From: Muricea muricata
Lineage: Eukaryota; Cnidaria; Anthozoa; Malacalcyonacea; Plexauridae
Direction of reading: 5' to 3'
Length of the DNA: 64,000 bases
Assembly: GCA_963855995.1 (NCBI GenBank)
Contig: OY979718.1
Span: forward strand, 36,409,059 to 36,473,058
Shown here: positions 34,687-45,963 of the stretch, in pieces
Numbering within the stretch: the first letter of the stretch is position 1
How the letters are laid out: each line of letters opens with the position of its first letter
Translations under genes and position numbers: made by a program
The notes under the pieces: model-generated
Database searches by the model: none
Told to the model about the DNA's origin: nothing
Seen by the model: the letters and a program-made list of their open reading frames with translations, nothing else

Positions 34687-35977
34687 ACAATAAAAATTCT
34701 CACAGCGAAATGAAATTAACCATGGCACAATAAATTTCCTCGCGGCAAAATAAAACTCCTCGCCGCAAAATAAAATTCCTCACGGCAAAAAAAATTGTCA
34801 CGGCAAAACAAAATTAGCCACGGCAAAATAAAAGCAAGGAATTGGGCAGTGGCTTAGCCAGCAGTTATGCCATACTTCGTGTTATAATTCGTGTAATGGA
34901 CTGACCAGAGTTGTATTAGATTGGAAATAATGCCACCGCATACAGTACGTTGAATATTAAAAGGGCAGGCATGTTTTGCTCAAATTGCGACAAGTGAAAC
35001 AAGAGAGAATGAATGTCTTGAAGCACAAAATTCTATTGATGCACAAATGTTTTATTTATTTTAGCTATGGTATAAACTGGATTAAAATATCCTATGTCGC
35101 AACATATTTGTAGGCCAGCCTATAAAGTTCATTGTTTAACTTTTTACATGATTAAGGGTGTTGTAAGTAGTATGGTGTGCAACATGCACTGCTCTAATGT
35201 GTTAGGAAAACGTTTTGTTCTATTCAAGTGCATGAAGATAATAATAGCAGAAAATAATAATAGATGAAATGCATGAATTTGATATGCATGCAAATTACGG
35301 TCAGCCGGGTCAGCTTAGGACATAATATAATAGAAATAATGTTGGTGTCAGAGACTGTTGATTTTGTAGCATATGACAAAAGCAACTAAAATTTGCCCAG
35401 ACCATGTATATGCCATGATCGATTAATTGTCTGACAAATATTTTGCAGAGTAACACAAAGAAAGTAGATGCATGAAAGATGAATTTCGGCAAAATATTTT
35501 AACATTAAAGTCTTGAGACCAAATAATAGGGCATTTTTGTGCCCATTTAATTATAAGCTCCAAACAGTACTGCAGTTATGGGGAGTGAGGCAGTCCCAGT
35601 CAGGAAGACATACTATTTGTTGAATTGTTTTACCAAGCTTGCACAAAAATATCTATAAATTGCCAAACAACACAACAATTGTGTACAACAAAGTATAAGA
35701 ACACTTATCCTTATTGATGACTGATATTGGCATTCTCTCTTGTTTCATTTGCCGCAAATTGAACAAAACATGCCTGCGCTTTTAATACTCAACGCACTGT
35801 ATCTAGCATCATTTTCTATCTAATACAATTCTGGTCAGTCCATTACACGAATTATAACACGAAGTATGAGAAAACCGCTGACCAGTCCCTTATTTTGCTG
35901 TGGATAATTTTATTTTGCCATGACAATTTTATTTTGCTGGGGTGAATTTTATTTTGCCGTAGCTAACCTTATTCTGC

Positions 35978-35981
<4 letters not shown>
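34687..35981. mobile_element. 1.3-kb element with TIRs ending in tandem GGCAAAATAAAATT units
   Basis: The left terminus (34687-34840) is about seven degenerate 19-20-base units of the form CAAAATAAAATTCCTCACGG; the right terminus (about 35885-35981) has five inverted units. Inside these the inverted repeat continues as ordinary sequence, for example TACTTCGTGTTATAATTCGT and GGACTGACCAGA on the left, complementary on the right, and through CAGGCATGTTTTG to about 35015 and 35715. The interior has no recognisable protein. The right end abuts a TA microsatellite, which hides any target duplication. Confidence 0.85.

Positions 35982-36066
<85 letters not shown>
35982..36066. repeat. (TA)n microsatellite
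   Basis: About 42 uninterrupted TA units directly at the outer end of the preceding element. Confidence 0.97.
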
Positions 36067-36069
<3 letters not shown>

Positions 36070-36230
36070 CAAAATGGCAGATGACGTCATTGGAATAACG
36101 TTATTCTAATGATCTCATTAGAATGATGAAGTCGTTTCTCTTGTGATGTGACGTTACGGGCGTTTAACCCTAGTTACGACAACGTTACTTTAACCCTAGT
36201 ACAATAGCGTAATGAGTGTTTAACCTTTAA

Positions 36231-37099
36231 GTGCCTTTGACACGAATTTTTTGCATAATATGAAAGATTATTATTCATTCTACTACATTCCTGTATGCTC
36301 ATTGGTTAAGAGACTACACATGTTTATGCGTATTTCGGCGCAGGCAAAATAAATCTGGTATTTGTCCAGATCAAATTTTGACCTTGACAAATACATGTCG
36401 TATTTGTCATGTCCATATGGTGCCCGCATATTTTTTCAGCGGTATCTCGCATGAATTTCAAAAGTGCCGTTATTTTTAAAAAAAAGCAGAAAAAAGTTAA
36501 AAAACTATTTGTTTTTTATTTGTATTCGCATCGCCGATTTTCGTGGGGGATGAATAATAACCTGAATTCGGCTTTCGCAGGATCAAACCTTGGTCAGTGT
36601 TATCCTTAGCTTCGCTTCGGCAGATAACGCTGACCTCAGTCTGAATAATTCTAAGTATCCTGTTCAGCCTCATCCAATAATTCTTAAATATTTAATTAAC
36701 ACTGTAATACAAGTTCTTTTATACTTTTGCCCTGCAACGCGTTGTTAATGAGATATTTCAGTTAAATTTATTTGTTTCTCTCGTTTATAACGTCACAATT
36801 TGCATAATGAGTTATCAGAAATCAGACTATAATATCGTATAAACAAGCGATTTGGAAAATAAATGGCATGACTGTGTTTGCCCTTAACGAATATACATGT
36901 CAAGATCTGAAGATTTTTGTTCATTGGGACATAGGTAACTGTATTCGACAACAATTCATCATGCAAATTGTGACGTGATAAACGGGGAAAACTTTAAACT
37001 GAAATATCTTGTTGCAGCACAAAAGGTATAAAAAAACTTGTATTACAGTTTTAAATATTTCTTCAATCATACAATAAAAATTTTCGTGTCAAAGGTGCT
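36231..37099. mobile_element. TTAA-flanked inverted-repeat element with internal insertion
   Basis: The left end GTGCCTTTGACACGAATTTT and the right end (reverse complement AGCACCTTTGACACGAAAAT) form terminal inverted repeats, with TTAA outside each (36227-36230 and 37100-37103). A second pair of complementary arms of about 115 bases lies at 36688-36812 and 36950-37068. On the right the two are contiguous; on the left about 430 bases separate them. That interval includes a hairpin-like segment near 36575-36640 (TTGGTCAGTGTTATCC paired with GGCAGATAACGCTGACC), so a second element has probably inserted in the left arm. Confidence 0.7.
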
Positions 37100-37389
37100 T
37101 TAATAGCGTTATAATGATAACGTTATGATTAGCTACAACTCTTCAGTCTCTGCTAAATGTCCTATACTTTCCATACTTATTTCATATTGTTGTAGAGTTT
37201 TATAGGAGAGGCTTACGTATCGTAACGGAATAACGTAACGGCTCGACGTCACACAAAACTACACATGTGTTTGAGAGAGTCTATTACAGCAAACGAGTGC
37301 GTGAACAATAATTATGAAGTCTGATGGGACGCTTTTTTCGCGTCCCCATCATTGATCAATTTGTCAATTGTTTTGCAATGCAGGCAACT

Positions 37390-38351
37390 TTTCCTTAAGC
37401 TTTCAGGGACGCAAGGACTCCCGACCAACGTCCACAAAGAAAAAGTGTTATTATTACGGTTTTGATTACTCACATGAAAACCGACCATGCCCCGCCAAGA
37501 ATTCGGTGCGCAATTATTGTGGAGTACAAGGACATTTTTCTAAAGTATGCCGTTCACGAGAAAACAAAGAACAAGGAAAAGATGACAAGAAAGGATTTAG
37601 TTCACCAGACAAAGCGCGACAGACACGTCACGAAACTAAGCAAAACAAGCAAAGGCCGTCGAAGAATCACAGCGCCGAACGAAGGATGAAAGCTCAGAGG
37701 AGGACTATGTTTATACCGTATCGAAGGAACAAAACAAGAAAACACACGTGAATGTTACAGTAAACGGACATGTACAGAGTGTACACTTTTAAATTGATAC
37801 CGGAGCAACCGTGGACATTGTCGATTCAAACACATTTGAGAAACTGAACAAGAGAGTTTCGTTGCAGAAGAGTTCAACAAAAATATATGCGTACGATTCC
37901 AGGCACCTTTACCGCTCAAGGAACAATTCCACGCGACACTAGAATCGAAGAAATGGTATGCAGTATCGCAAATATATGTTATTGACGGAGCAGGGGAAGG
38001 CTTTTAAGCGCACAAACAGCCCAAGATTTAGCATTAGTTCAGCTAGCCAACAAAATTTGAAGTTTTTCGGAACAAGACCAACAAACGCATCACCATAAAA
38101 ACGCAACGAAATCTCCACTACCACCCACAACACGTGAATCAAACCCAGTCGAAAACAGCACAAGTATACCTCGATCAAAAGATCCAAAGATACAAGAAAT
38201 TATAAACAAGTATAGTACAGTTTTCGAAGGGCAAGGAAAATTAAACAAAAAAATCAAGCTTCACATCCGTGATGATGTTAACCCGGTCATGCAACCGCAA
38301 AGAAGAATACCCTACCACATAAGACAAGATGTTTCCAAAGAACTTAAGACA
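37390..38351 (+). pseudogene. Ty3/Gypsy retrotransposon fragment, gag-protease part
   Basis: A double zinc-knuckle-like region (KCYYYGFDYSHENRPCPAKN then RNYCGVQGHFSKVCRS) at about 37443-37556 is followed by a lysine-rich stretch. The aspartic protease signature IDTGATVDIVDSNTF lies at about 37790-37835, preceded by an in-frame TAA. The RT lead-in NPVMQPQRRIPYHIRQDVSK ends at about 38340. Several stops and frameshifts occur; one second-knuckle residue pattern is altered. The reading continues after the insertion at 38352-39355. Confidence 0.8.
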
Positions 38352-39355
38352 CATAGAAATAATAGATATAGAATGCGTACTCCTATCTTTTTTCAGTAAA
38401 AATTTTGTCCCTACAAAATGGCGGATTTATAAGGGCATTTTGGCTAGTCCCAGACTCTTACGGAGAGAATTTCGCGCGGTGGCGAGGAGTGCGATTGTTT
38501 TTTTGTCAAGCAAAGTTTACAGAAAGATAAAAATTCGTGACTTTACATGGAAAAATGGTTCATAAAAGCTTTTAAACAAAGGAAAACGAATTTTATGAGT
38601 TTTTTACGAGAAAGGATTAGTCCTGAACGGATAATACAAAGAAAATGGAGTTACAAAATACAAGTTTTCAAGATTGCAGCAAAAGCCGAAAAAGATAAAA
38701 CTCAAAAACAGAGTCAGAGGATGAAAAACAGTCTCAACAGGTGTGTTTTAGCGTTTTAAAATACATATATATGAAAACAGTTACGATGATTGATAGTTAC
38801 AAAGAACGAAATGGTTACCTTTGTTGGTTTTTGTTTTTATTTAAAAGGCATGCAATTTGGCAATGACAATTTCAAGTAATCGATATTTGCTCATACAATT
38901 ACATTGTACACTCAACATAATAGTTTACTATAGTTTACATAGCTGCTGTTTTTTGAAACGGAAACTGAAAGATATATTATTAAGCTTCAAAAGTCAATTA
39001 TTTAGTCACTTTGGCTTTGTTTATAGCGAAATTTTCAGTCATGCTTCGCGTTCGAGAATGCAAAATGTTTCAAAACTAAATCATAATTTATACGCAAAAC
39101 TACAATAGTTTTTTGTGTTAAATACACGACTATATGAAGAACTATCTTTATTCGTTTTGTTTCTTCAAGAGCACTATATTCTAAAGTGCAAATGTGATAC
39201 TATTTAAGTCATTTATTTATGATGAACTTTGTATATATACTTTGCAGTTCAACTCCTGGTCAAATTCAATATGGCGGATTTAAAAGGGCACTTGAGAAAA
39301 AAAGTGGAGACATGATTCGTGATCGAGTACGCATTCTATATCTACTATTTCTATG
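38352..39355. mobile_element. 1004-bp hAT-like non-autonomous element inserted in Gypsy RT
   Basis: Terminal inverted repeats of about 28 bases (CATAGAAATAATAGATATAG on the left; the right matches with one mismatch) and a perfect 8-base target duplication TTAAGACA (38344-38351 and 39356-39363). An 8-bp duplication with CA-starting termini is typical of hAT elements. The interior has two short basic frames (38329-38565, 38547-38759) but no transposase motif. Removing the element restores the Gypsy RT reading. Confidence 0.88.
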
Positions 39356-40080
39356 TTAAGACATTACAAGATCAAGATATTATCGAGAAAGTCACCAATC
39401 AACCAACTCCGTGGATATCCTCAATAGCAGCCACGCCAAAGAAAGACGGAGGAATAAGAATATGCGTCGAAATGAGAGAAGCTAACCAGGCAATCGAAAG
39501 AGAAGGACATGCCATGCCAACCTTACAAGATTTTACAGCTGAAGTAAACGGGGCGAAACTCTTTTCAAAGATAGATTTAAAGTAAGCGTGCCATCAACTT
39601 GAGTTGCATAAAGAAAGTCGTTTTATAACAACATTCAATACACACGAAAGACTGTATCAGTACAAGAGACTAAATTACGGAACAAATAGTGCGGCTGAGA
39701 TTTTTCAGAATGTGTTATAACAAAACCTTAGCGACATACGAGGAGTAAAAAACATTTTTGATGATATTTTAATCCATGGCAAAACACGAAAGCTACATGA
39801 CGAAGCAATAGAGAACTGTATAAAGTGCCTGGCAGCCCTACACTTGAAAGTAAAAGGAGAGAATTGCGAATTTTTGCAGAAAGAGATTACATTTTTTGGA
39901 CTGAAGTCCATAGCAGAAGGCACTAGACCAGATCTAGAAAGAATTGCGAATATGGTTAAAGTACAAGCGCCCAAAACAGCTGGAGAAGTAAGAAGTTTTC
40001 TGGGAATGGCAAACACATGTCACGAGTACATTCCAGATTATGCAGCTTTCATCATCACTGAAAGAGCTAACGAAGAAAAA
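39356..40080 (+). pseudogene. Ty3/Gypsy retrotransposon fragment, reverse transcriptase part
   Basis: RT sequence resumes with LQDQDIIEKVTNQPTPWISS, then KKDGGIRICVEMREANQAIE, LFSKIDLK followed by a stop, a Y-box region reading NIFDDILIHG (consensus has YxDD; here FDDI with the pair of aspartates kept, about 39750-39780), and CEFLQKEITFFGLKSIAEGT with VRSFLGMAN. It ends near 40080 before RNase H and integrase. No LTRs are seen, so this is an internal fragment. Confidence 0.8.
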
Positions 40081-40938
40081 CACAGCATTTAAATTATCAA
40101 CAATAGATTAACAATACATATAGATGTGCACCTGGGCACGTTCGCCTATGCATGGTTTTGCAGTACGTCTCACGCGCTAATTCATATGCTATTCTGGGAA
40201 GTTCGAATTTCAATGCAAATGTATTTAAGAAAAATGGTATTTGTCATTTTCTAAGCGATCAAGAAAAGAAACATAACCTCGTTTGTTGCTAGTTGAAATA
40301 TACAAGGCAACTTGTTTTTTTATGTATTCGTGCAAGCCAGGAAAATCGTCCGGAAAGTTTTCTTAAAATCACAGTTTATTTGACATTCCCAATTTAATTC
40401 ATCGTACGGAAAAAGATAGCAAATGCACATTTTACTACAATGCATCGCCGTCAGGGATAGTTTTTCACAGTATTCACAAATGACTAAGTTGACGAACGTT
40501 TTAAAGCGCAGAGACGTTCAACACATGCAATTAGCACAGATTTTTCTTCACATGTATGCGTCAGTTATTTTGCAACTGGATACTACGACTGATCGAACTT
40601 TGGTCATTTTGCCTTTCGCCAACGCAAGGAAGACATCTCGATTTGATCTGGATTTTAAAACACGTAACCATATTTAGCACAAAATGCAATTATCATTGAG
40701 TGTTTATAATTTGATACTTATGAAAACTATTGTGTCATGTTATGTATTCGCCCTGGCATTGAAGTGGTATTGAAGGGCGTCATTCATAACGAATTACAGC
40801 TAGTTCTTTTTCCCAGCGAACAATTATGAAGTATAATGCACTTATTCCGATAAGACGCAGTCATATGTTCTTTTCCTTGGCCGAAAAAAAGTATTCATGC
40901 AGAGTGATTGCTAAAAAGAGAGAGATAGTGTCCAGAAA
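40081..40938. other. No gene seen
   Basis: Short open frames only, one of them basic (40826-41014). No family resemblance, repeat or RNA structure is recognised. Confidence 0.4.
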
Positions 40939-41412
40939 ATATAAAACAAAACATAATTCGAAGATTAGCATCTTGAAACCCAGGAGGATACGGATTACAA
41001 CAAGACGATATTGAGTTGTGATATTTCGATTCTATTGCACAATCATCATCAGACAGACTAGAGTTACAATATAATACACGGCCTTATATACGATAGTTAT
41101 CACATGACGTCATTACAAAGGAATTTGTCGGTAAAGAGTCTGATTTCTAGGCAGTGAAAAGGTGTAAAGAAAGTGTTAGAAAAGAGATTAGGAAAACAGG
41201 GTAAGCTCTTTGCTGGCTTTGAGACCAGAAATAAGAGATGAAGAAAGGAACTTTATGTACAGAGCTTCAAGAAATAAGAGATAATTAGATGTCTTAGAGT
41301 TTCCATTGTGAAGGATTTTTACATTGTCACATATTAGGTTGGAGAGGAATGTAGAGGTGTCTGTAAGAGTTATATTATCATCACATGCATGTTGTAAACT
41401 GATGATATGTTG
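40939..41412 (-). repeat. Left arm of 475-bp inverted repeat (Penelope 3' end)
   Basis: Near-complementary to 41923-42398. It contains the C-terminal end and 3' untranslated region of a Penelope-like element in minus orientation. The arms differ by scattered substitutions of a few percent and small indels. Confidence 0.85.
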
Positions 41413-41926
41413 CACATACTCGCAGTTGTTAAAGTGTCGCCCAATAGCACTTTTGTCCGGTTTGTTGTGTTCAGAAAGTCGTTTCTGTAAGCATCGTTCT
41501 GTTTGGCCAATGTAAGTTTCGCAACAGCCGGGAGAAGTTACTTCATATAAAACTTAGACTTTGATAATTTTAGAATTTTGTCTTTATTGGACAGCAAATA
41601 AGACAGTTTTTTGGTGTTGTAAATCACGATGAAGTTAACCGAAACGTTTAGATTGCGTTGTAGTTTCTTTAGGCATTTTTTGACCAAACCTTCTCCTTGC
41701 CTGCCAAGGTAAGGAAACGAAGCCAAATTTTAGGTCTAGCATAATTTTCATCAGAAATGTTATTTTGAGTTTGGCAGGTATTAAATGGTGTGTTTTTTAA
41801 TTTTGAAGTTAGTAGACTTCTAATCGTGCGTGGGAAGCCGTTCCAAGACATAAATGATTTTAGTTTCCGGACTTGGTTTTCAAACAGACAATTGTTGCTA
41901 CACAATTTGAGCGCTCGGTTTAACAT
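41191..41926 (-). pseudogene. Penelope-like retroelement, linker and GIY-YIG endonuclease
   Basis: Read from 41926 downward: the thumb/linker (LNRALKLCSNNCLFENQVRK then SFMSWNGFPRTIRSLLTSKL), then IWLRF frameshifting to LPYLGRQGEGLVKKCLKK-like sequence, LNVSVNFIVIYNTKKLSYLL and KDKILKLSKSK, then the GIY-YIG nuclease. In the nuclease the region around 41540-41460 has the two-cysteine and tyrosine pattern (CCETYIGQTER in a shifted frame), and downstream lies HNKPDKSAIGRHFNNCEYV. The RT domain is missing, cut off where the inverted copy begins at 41923. At least three frameshifts or stops make it inactive. Penelope elements are non-LTR retroelements related to telomerase RT. Confidence 0.8.
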
Positions 41927-42398
41927 ATCATCAGTTTACATCATGCATGTGATCATAATATAACTCTTACAGACACCTCCACATTCATCTCCAACCTAAT
42001 ATGTGACAATGTAAAAATCCTTCACAATGCAAGCTCTAACACATCTAATTTTCTCTTTTTTCTTGAAGCTCTGTACATAAAGTTCCTTTCTTCATCTCTT
42101 ATATAATAATTCTGGTCTCAAAGCCAGCAAAGAGCTTACCCCGTTTTCCTAATCCCTTTTCTAACACTTTCTTCACACCTTTTCACTGCCTAGAAATCAC
42201 ACTCTTACCGACAAATTCCTTTGTAATGACATCATGTGATAACTATTGTATATAAGACCGTCTATTATATTGTAACTCTAGTCTGTCTGATGATGATTTT
42301 GCAAAAAAATCGAAATATCACAACTCAATATCGTCTTGTTTTAATCCGTATCCTGGGTTTCAAGATGCTAATCTTCGGATTATGTTTTATTTTATATT
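41923..42398 (+). mobile_element. Second, inverted Penelope-like 3' fragment
   Basis: The same 3' segment as 40939-41412 in plus orientation, starting AACATATCATCAGTTTAC and ending near TTATGTTTTATTTTATAT. It directly abuts the truncated 5' end of the minus-strand copy. Head-to-head partial copies are a known structure of Penelope-like elements. Confidence 0.8.
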
Positions 42399-42536
42399 GC
42401 TAAAAATTGTCGGCTGGTATTGGTTTTTGTTGCCAGAAAAAACACAGCATAATTAAACCCAAAAGAAATGGTAAGCTGAAGAAGCTGACAGACTGAGATC
42501 GAAGAAAACTAATCAGAACAATTAATACTATTCGAA

Positions 42537-43025
42537 ATGAAGACCCAAACTTTACTGTTCAGCGTTTGGTTGCCCAAAGTAGCCTATTATCGCGCAAAAT
42601 ATCATACCGTACCATTTATCCAGAAAGCGGTTGGTTTTAACTTTCTACGAGCACCTAAAAAGGGAGTTGAAACAAACCGTGACCGTAGTAAACGGAAGGC
42701 ATTTGCACGTGAGTGCAAGAAATTACTGTCGGCAAGCCCAAATTTCTTCACTCCAAGTATTGCATTCTATTTAAACGCAGTAACTTTTGTTCACGGCCTC
42801 TTAGTGACGCATTAGCTCCAAGAGGGCGGTATGCGGGTGGGAGGGTTTACAGGTTACTGCCAAAAGGTAAAAAGTCTTGCTGGTGGGAAACGTCTGCACC
42901 TACTTGTTGCAATTTCTTACAAGCAGGGAGTTGTTATGGTCGAGGGATACGAGAAAGTGATTGTAAAGTATTTTGCTTTGTTTGTACGGAACAAGTTTTT
43001 TGTTTTACCTCATAAATATTACTAA
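42537..43025 (+). pseudogene. Second Tc1/mariner-type DDE transposase relic
   Basis: Two frames together give parts of a DDE transposase: 42600-42790 (RDRSKRKAFARECKKLL then IAFYLNAVTFVH, where the family has FYLDGVGF-like sequence with the first catalytic aspartate) and 42831-43025 (LAGGKRLHLLVAISYKQGVV then EGYEKVIVKYFALFVRNKF). The catalytic aspartate is replaced by asparagine and at least one frameshift separates the parts. The later catalytic residues are absent. It sits between the Penelope fragment and the SF3 helicase relic. Confidence 0.55.
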
Positions 43026-43258
43026 GTAGGGTGGGAATCGTGAAATAAATTTGCTAACATCAGCGCTTTACTTTCACAAAATTTCGTGCACAAAATTGAT
43101 ATTGTTAGAAATGTCTGAAATAGTGTGTTCACCTAATATAATGCATAAGTTACTTCTTTAATAAAATGCGGCAAAGCAACGGCCACAGGGAGTGATATTT
43201 CTTTGCTCGTCGCGCGGGATTTGTCTGTGCAGTTGAAACATTTTCCATCTCACAGTCA

Positions 43259-44123
43259 TCATGTCTGTGTTGACGCGATCAAACAGCCGTTGTTGTTGAG
43301 GACAAGCAGTGCGTCACTGGTCGCAAAGAATGACGTGTCCTTTTCGAGTACAATGTCTTTGCTCATTTTAATTTTGGGCATTCGAAAATGGACGGTGTCA
43401 CCTTCAAGCACTTGCAGGAACTGGCACCAGGGTATGAGGGAAGGCTTCCATCTGAAATCATTAAGCAGAACAAATTCTGCTGTCTCAATTTCCGACCAAG
43501 AGAAATTTCCACATGCTGGATTGACGAAACATTCGAATATTTTCTTGAGGGGCTGAATGAGAAATGTCTTGCCGCAATTTGCTGGACCATATATATAAAT
43601 ATTTCTGTACTTCCGTCTTCCCTTAAAAAGAGCCTCATACATAGCTGAAACGAAATTAGCTTTCTCGATGCCATTTTTGTCTAAAATTTCATCAGCAGCA
43701 CGCAGCCACGACCCATCGCAATTTTCCTCGCAGTCTTTTTGTAGGTGGTCATTTAACAATTCTGTAAGGCATTTCTTCGATCAGATTAAACGTTGTTGAG
43801 CACAACTCAATTCTTTCTCTGTTTCCTGTGCATCATTTACCACCTTACTGCCTTTATTTGCCACAAATGTAGCTAAAACGTTCTTCCCATTAGCTTGCCA
43901 ACTCAGCCAACGCCACAATTTCTGGACGAGTTGAAATTTTTCTGCTCTGTATTATTTGCAGAACGTCTAACGCTGACAAACGCTTGCGTTTTCCTTCACT
44001 GCCTTTGGACTTTCGTGTTAATTTTCTCTTTTTTGATGTATTAGACGTTTTAGGAGGCTCAGTTCTATTTGAAAACTCGGGATAATTAGGGGAAAATTTA
44101 ATGACTGTCTTCTTTAGTGACAT
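43259..44123 (-). pseudogene. Superfamily-3 helicase (Rep-like) relic
   Basis: Minus strand. An N-terminal part (44123-43890) starts MSLKKTVIKFSPNYPEFSNR, is lysine-rich and contains LSALDVLQIIQSRKISTRPE; a frameshift follows at about 43893 and a stop at about 43788. The helicase part (43759-43259) has Walker A GPANCGKT, a Walker B-like hydrophobic strand ending LLNDFRW (usual acidic pair partly changed), the motif HFRMPK and a sensor segment DTSFFATSDALLVL. This arrangement is that of SF3 helicases of small DNA-virus and plasmid replication initiators (parvovirus NS1, papillomavirus E1 type). I recall close relatives as repeated genes in cnidarian genomes but cannot name the element. It could be an endogenous virus or a self-replicating transposon. 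Confidence 0.65.
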
Positions 44124-44235
44124 ATTGATGTGCCCTGTGATAGTTGTCGTGGTGATCGGAAAAATATATTAATGTTGTACTCTTTATCCAGATAATTCCT
44201 TGTACGCAACCAACGGGATTTTGTACTTAATTTGA

Positions 44236-45822
44236 CACACTGTGCCAAATTATATGGCGGTCTTCTTCCTCAAGCTTATGTTACAAGAAGCATGGATGCG
44301 CACAGATGCGCAAATACTTTAGTGGCTTTAAAACAAGCGTTTTCTTTCATGAAAAAGTCAAAGACGACAACGTCAACTAAATCAAAGCTGTGTTGTCATG
44401 TTTAAAGTTGTTTAGCTATGTTTAACGATCTTATATGGCGAGGTCTTTGCAAGAGGGGAAGTCGAAATTTGCAAAATTAATAACTGTTGTCTTTTTCACT
44501 TTCCGTGGGCCGTTTCCTTCTTGATCGAGCTTGATACGCCATTACTTTCAGTGTCCTTGATATAGGAGTCATTTATTTATGGCCTTGGGTTTAATTCCCA
44601 AACACTGAATGGCAGTTTTTAGTTCATTCAAGTAACGAGATAATATTGCCACAAGATGGCACTGGGTTATCACTTTGCCTAAAAAACGACAGATACAAAC
44701 TGAATCTCAAATTGGTTACAGCATGACGTCGACTAGACACAGCATAACACAGTGCTATTTTGTTGCAATGTTATCCCATTACAAGTTGTTTTTAACTCTT
44801 TTAAGTAATGAGAGATAACATTGCAACATAGCGCTGCGTTATACTGCGCCTAGTCTATATGTCATGCTGAAACCGATTTGGGATTCAGTTTGTGTAAAAT
44901 ATGAAATGATTTAAATGGGTGATTTTAACTGTACTGCGGCACTGGTAACTGTAGGACAACTGCGATGCACTTAGTTTACTTGTCACATAAAATGCACAGT
45001 TATATGCAAGCTGTGAACGTCAAGCTTAATTCTCGTTGATACAAACTGAATCGCTGAGTTCTGAGTTAAGGCTTATAGAATATACTATGCGTTTGTCTGT
45101 CGTTGTTTGTGTATGTTGACAAATTGGTTACAGCGTGCATATTTCAAAGTAAGAACGTAGTGCCATCTTGTTGCAATGTTATCTCATTAGTTGAAAGAGC
45201 TAAAGACTGCCATTCAGTGTTTGGGAATTAAACCCAAGGCCTTAAACAAATGACTCCTATATCAAGGACACTGAACGTAATGGCATATCAAGCTCGATCA
45301 AGAAGGAAACGGTCCAGGGAAAGTCAAAACAAACAACAGTTATTAGAGTGGTTAAGATTGACGTTTATGGCAGACCGGTAACCGCAAACGGCAAACTTCA
45401 AATCGAATTTGAAGGTAAGTTCTACAAGTTTTCGAAGGTTTCGATAAGTTTTTTAGTCAATCCATTCTTCAATAATAATGCACAAATTATCCTAATTTCG
45501 AACAGCTAATACTTCACCTGAAAATCCGACTTGAAGCTTGGCGTTTGTGGTTACCGGTCTGCCGTAAACATCAATCTTAACCTCTATTATTTTGCAAACT
45601 TCGACTTTCCTTCTTCTTCGCCATAAAAGATCGTTAAACATAGCTAAAGAACTTTAAACATGACTATACAGCTTTGATTTAATTAGCGTTCTCGGCTTTC
45701 ACTCATTCCTGAAAGAAAACGCTTGTTTTAAAAGCTTTAAAGTGTTTGCGCTTCTTTGCACATCCGTGTTTGTACCGTAAGCTTTGGGAAGAACTCCGCC
45801 ATATATAATTTGACACAGTGTA
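44236..45822. mobile_element. 1.6-kb fold-back element
   Basis: The left arm starts CACACTGTGCCAAATTATAT and runs to about 44760; the right arm (about 45130-45822) is its reverse complement, ending ATAATTTGACACAGTGT, with moderate divergence. Shared blocks include TTTAACGATCTTATATGGCG, TTCCTTCTTGATCGAGCTTG and CACTGAATGGCAGT. The centre (44680-44890) holds a further smaller palindrome around TTGCAATGTTATC. A MITE at 45346-45584 interrupts the right arm. There is no protein motif. Confidence 0.8.
45346..45584. mobile_element. 239-bp MITE nested in the fold-back right arm
   Basis: Terminal inverted repeats of about 50 bases begin GAGTGGTTAAGATTGACGTT and include GGCAGACCGGTAACC; the right end is complementary with a few mismatches. 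The 5-base duplication TATTA flanks it (45341-45345 and 45585-45589). The left arm of the fold-back shows the uninterrupted sequence, which confirms the insertion. Confidence 0.88.
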
Positions 45823-45849
45823 GTGGTTTAGTCAGCTAAACCACTACAC
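45818..45849. repeat. Perfect 14-bp palindrome
   Basis: GTGTAGTGGTTTAG pairs with CTAAACCACTACAC around a 4-base loop, at the right tip of the fold-back. Another near-palindrome (TTGAAGTCTTCACG with CGTGAAGTCTTCAA) follows at 45883-45963. Confidence 0.85.
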
Positions 45850-45963
45850 TTTAGTTTCACAACTGTGGTGGTTTAGTGGTGCCTTGAAGTCTTCACGTAG
45901 TTATTTCTTGACGAAGACAACTTGTCTTCTTGAACGAAGGGAAATGACGGCGTGAAGTCTTCA

